From contig NW_026870402.1 of the NCBI RefSeq assembly GCF_963576545.1, positions 248,001 to 312,000 on the forward strand: DNA of 64,000 bases. The letters run 5' to 3'. The translations under genes were made by a program, and so were the position numbers. Shown piece by piece: positions 62,501 to 64,000 of this stretch. The first letter of the stretch is position 1, and each line of letters starts with the position of its first letter. Under the pieces are notes generated by a model, which did no database searches, had not been told where the DNA came from, and was given only the letters and a program-made list of their open reading frames with translations. Source of the DNA: Limanda limanda. Its lineage: Eukaryota; Chordata; Actinopteri; Pleuronectiformes; Pleuronectidae.

Positions 62501-64000
62501 AAAAAAGTTATTCAAGAATATCTCTTTCTCCTATGTGCTTTCATCCCTAACCCTAACCCTAACCCTTCCGAAAGTCGGAGAAGCTCAAGGATGGTACCGA
62601 TCGATGCGCGCTACCCCATTTAGTGGGGGTAGAGCCTACTTGCAAGTCTCTCCGACCTTCACAAAAAAAGTTATTCAAGAATATCTCTTTCTCCTATGTG
62701 CTTTCATCCCTAACCCTAACCCTAACCCTTCCGAAAGTCGGAGAAGCTCAAGGATGGTACCGATCGATGCGCGCTACCCCATTTAGTGGGGGTAGAGCCT
62801 ACTTGCAAGTCTCTCCGACCTTCACAAAAAAAGTTATTCAAGAATATCTCCTCAGATTTGGGGGAATTTCGTCGGTCGACCTCTTCCGAAGGTCGTACAA
62901 GCTTGGGGATGGTACCAATCGATCTGCAGGACCCAAATTAGTCCAGATGCAACCACTTTCCAAGTCTCTCCGACCTTCACAAAAAAAGTTATTCAAGAAT
63001 ATCTCTTTCTCCTATGTGCTTTCATCCCTAACCCTAACCCTAACCCTTCCGAAAGTCGGAGAAGCTCAAGGATGGTACCGATCGATGCGCGCAACCCCAT
63101 TTAGTGGGGGTAGAGCCTACTTGCAAGTCTCTCCGACCTTCACAAAAAAAGTTATTCAAGAATATCTCCTCAGATTTGGGGGAATTTCGTCGGTCGACCT
63201 CTTCCGAAGGTCGTACAAGCTCGGGGATGGTACCAATCGATCCGCAGGACCCAAATTAGTCCAGATGCAACCACTTTCCAAGTCTCTCCGACCTTCACAA
63301 AAAAAGTTATTCAAGAATATCTCTTTCTCCTATGTGCTTTCATCCCTAACCCTAACCCTTCCGAAAGTCGGAGAAGCTCAAGGATGGTACCGATCGATGC
63401 GCGCTACCCCATTTAGTGGGGGTAGAGCCTACTTGCAAGTCTCTCCGACCTTCACAAAAAAAGTTATTCAAGAATATCTCTTTCTCCTATGTGCTTTCAT
63501 CCCTAACCCTAACCCTAACCCTTCCGAAAGTCGGAGAAGCTCAAGGATGGTACCGATCGATGCGCGCAACCCCATTTAGTGGGGGTAGAGCCTACTTGCA
63601 AGTCTCTCCGACCTTCACAAAAAAAGTTATTCAAGAATATCTCCTCAGATTTGGGGGAATTTCGTCGGTCGACCTCTTCCGAAGGTCGTACAAGCTCGGG
63701 GATGGTACCAATCGATCCGCAGGACCCAAATTAGTCCAGATGCAACCACTTTCCAAGTCTCTCCGACCTTCACAAAAAAAGTTATTCAAGAATATCTCTT
63801 TCTCCTATGTGCTTTCATCCCTAACCCTAACCCTAACCCTTCCGAAAGTCGGAGAAGCTCAAGGATGGTACCGATCGATGCGCGTTACCCCATTTAGTGG
63901 GGGTAGAGCCTACTTGCAAGTCTCTCCGACCTTCACAAAAAAAGTTATTCAAGAATATCTCTTTCTCCTATGTGCTTTCATCCCTAACCCTAACCCTAAC
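59555..64000. repeat. Right-hand mixed segment running off the window edge
   Basis: Unit order A-B-A-A-B-A-B-a-A-B-A-A-b-A-A-B-b-A-B-A(partial), starts 59555, 59718, 60036, 60199, 60362, 60680, 60843, 61161, 61318, 61481, 61799, 61962, 62125, 62437, 62600, 62763, 63081, 63393, 63556, 63874. The first units repeat 58275-58918 at +1280 (GCTTTAATCCC at 59660, AATATTTC near 59955). The last A begins GCGCGTTACC and is cut at base 127, inside its telomeric block. Confidence 0.9.

Larger units (their letters stand above)
1..64000. repeat. Continuous telomere-motif satellite array (whole window)
   Basis: The window is a pure tandem array of units A (163 bp) and B (318 bp), all in the same orientation, with no interrupting sequence. 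Unit boundaries are set at the ATCGATG that follows GGTACCG or its variants. Counting unit starts gives 130 full A, 135 B and one partial A. Of these, 12 A and 29 B are 6 bp short, and one B is 1 bp short. The sum is exactly 64,000, so nothing is left unassigned. Most units differ from each other at only a few positions, which indicates recent homogenisation. Both array ends lie outside the window. Monomers of 155-163 bp are in the size range common for nucleosome-packaged satellites. A subtelomeric location is inferred from the embedded CCCTAA blocks. I do not recognise this as a named satellite family. Confidence 0.99.

Noticed and set aside
1..64000. CRISPR array
   Set aside because: Repeats are 155-318 bp without unique spacers, and the telomeric hexamers point to a eukaryote.
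1..64000. True terminal telomere
   Set aside because: The hexamers come in blocks of two or three separated by more than 100 bp of satellite. There is no long pure CCCTAA tract at either edge.
1..64000. Retrotransposon or transposon-derived tandem (LTR, Helitron, MITE)
   Set aside because: I see no reverse transcriptase, transposase, LTR ends or target-site duplications, and the small inverted repeats lie inside monomers rather than at unit ends.
1..64000. rDNA spacer or tRNA/5S gene cluster
   Set aside because: No rRNA-like, 5S or tRNA box A/B arrangement was seen. The unit is far too short for rDNA and lacks the expected conserved blocks.
1..64000. Naming a species or a published satellite family
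   Set aside because: TTAGGG telomeres and CpG-type decay are shared by many groups. Without a database search any name would be a guess.

Overview
The whole 64 kb window is one uninterrupted, head-to-tail satellite DNA array. I see no gene, RNA gene, transposon, CRISPR array or unique sequence on either strand. Every base can be assigned to two building blocks. Unit A is 163 bp. Unit B is 318 bp and is itself a dimer of a 155-bp monomer (B1) and a 163-bp monomer (B2). Reading from base 1, I count 130 complete A units, 135 B units and a final 127-bp partial A. That is 401 monomers, all in one orientation. Twelve A units (written a, 157 bp) and 29 B units (written b, 312 bp) lack one telomeric hexamer, and one B (317 bp) lacks a single A. 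These lengths add up to exactly 64,000.

Every A and every B2 monomer carries an internal telomere-type block, CCCTAA repeated three (or two) times plus CCCT. The array therefore holds 266 short interstitial telomeric blocks, all with the C-rich strand on the + strand. The host is a eukaryote whose telomeres are most likely TTAGGG (used by animals, most fungi, kinetoplastids and Asparagales plants). Recurrent variants are rich in CG to TG/CA changes, which suggests CpG methylation. I cannot name the organism. A subtelomeric or telomere-associated location is likely but not proven, because no chromosome end or flank is present.

Layout: 1-4337 holds a 2087-bp higher-order repeat (HOR-I) twice. 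4338-7694 is a mixed transition. 7695-29030 is dominated by a 1749-bp higher-order repeat (HOR-II, A-B-B-b-a-B-A) with copies contracted to 1113 bp or expanded to 2073 and 2548 bp, and a 5102-bp super-repeat at 18352-28.1 kb. About 27.5-35.6 kb is copied again at about 37.2-45.0 kb. 45340-49827 is less regular and carries private variants. 49828-55106 carries 1280- and 2081-bp repeats (HOR-III). 55107-64000 is a mosaic of the same units.

The array looks like the product of recent unequal exchange or amplification. The three monomers share a 45-bp core, and A is exactly what recombination between the two cores of one B would leave. Long open frames on the + strand (up to 424 codons) exist only because B is a multiple of three and lacks stops; they are not genes.
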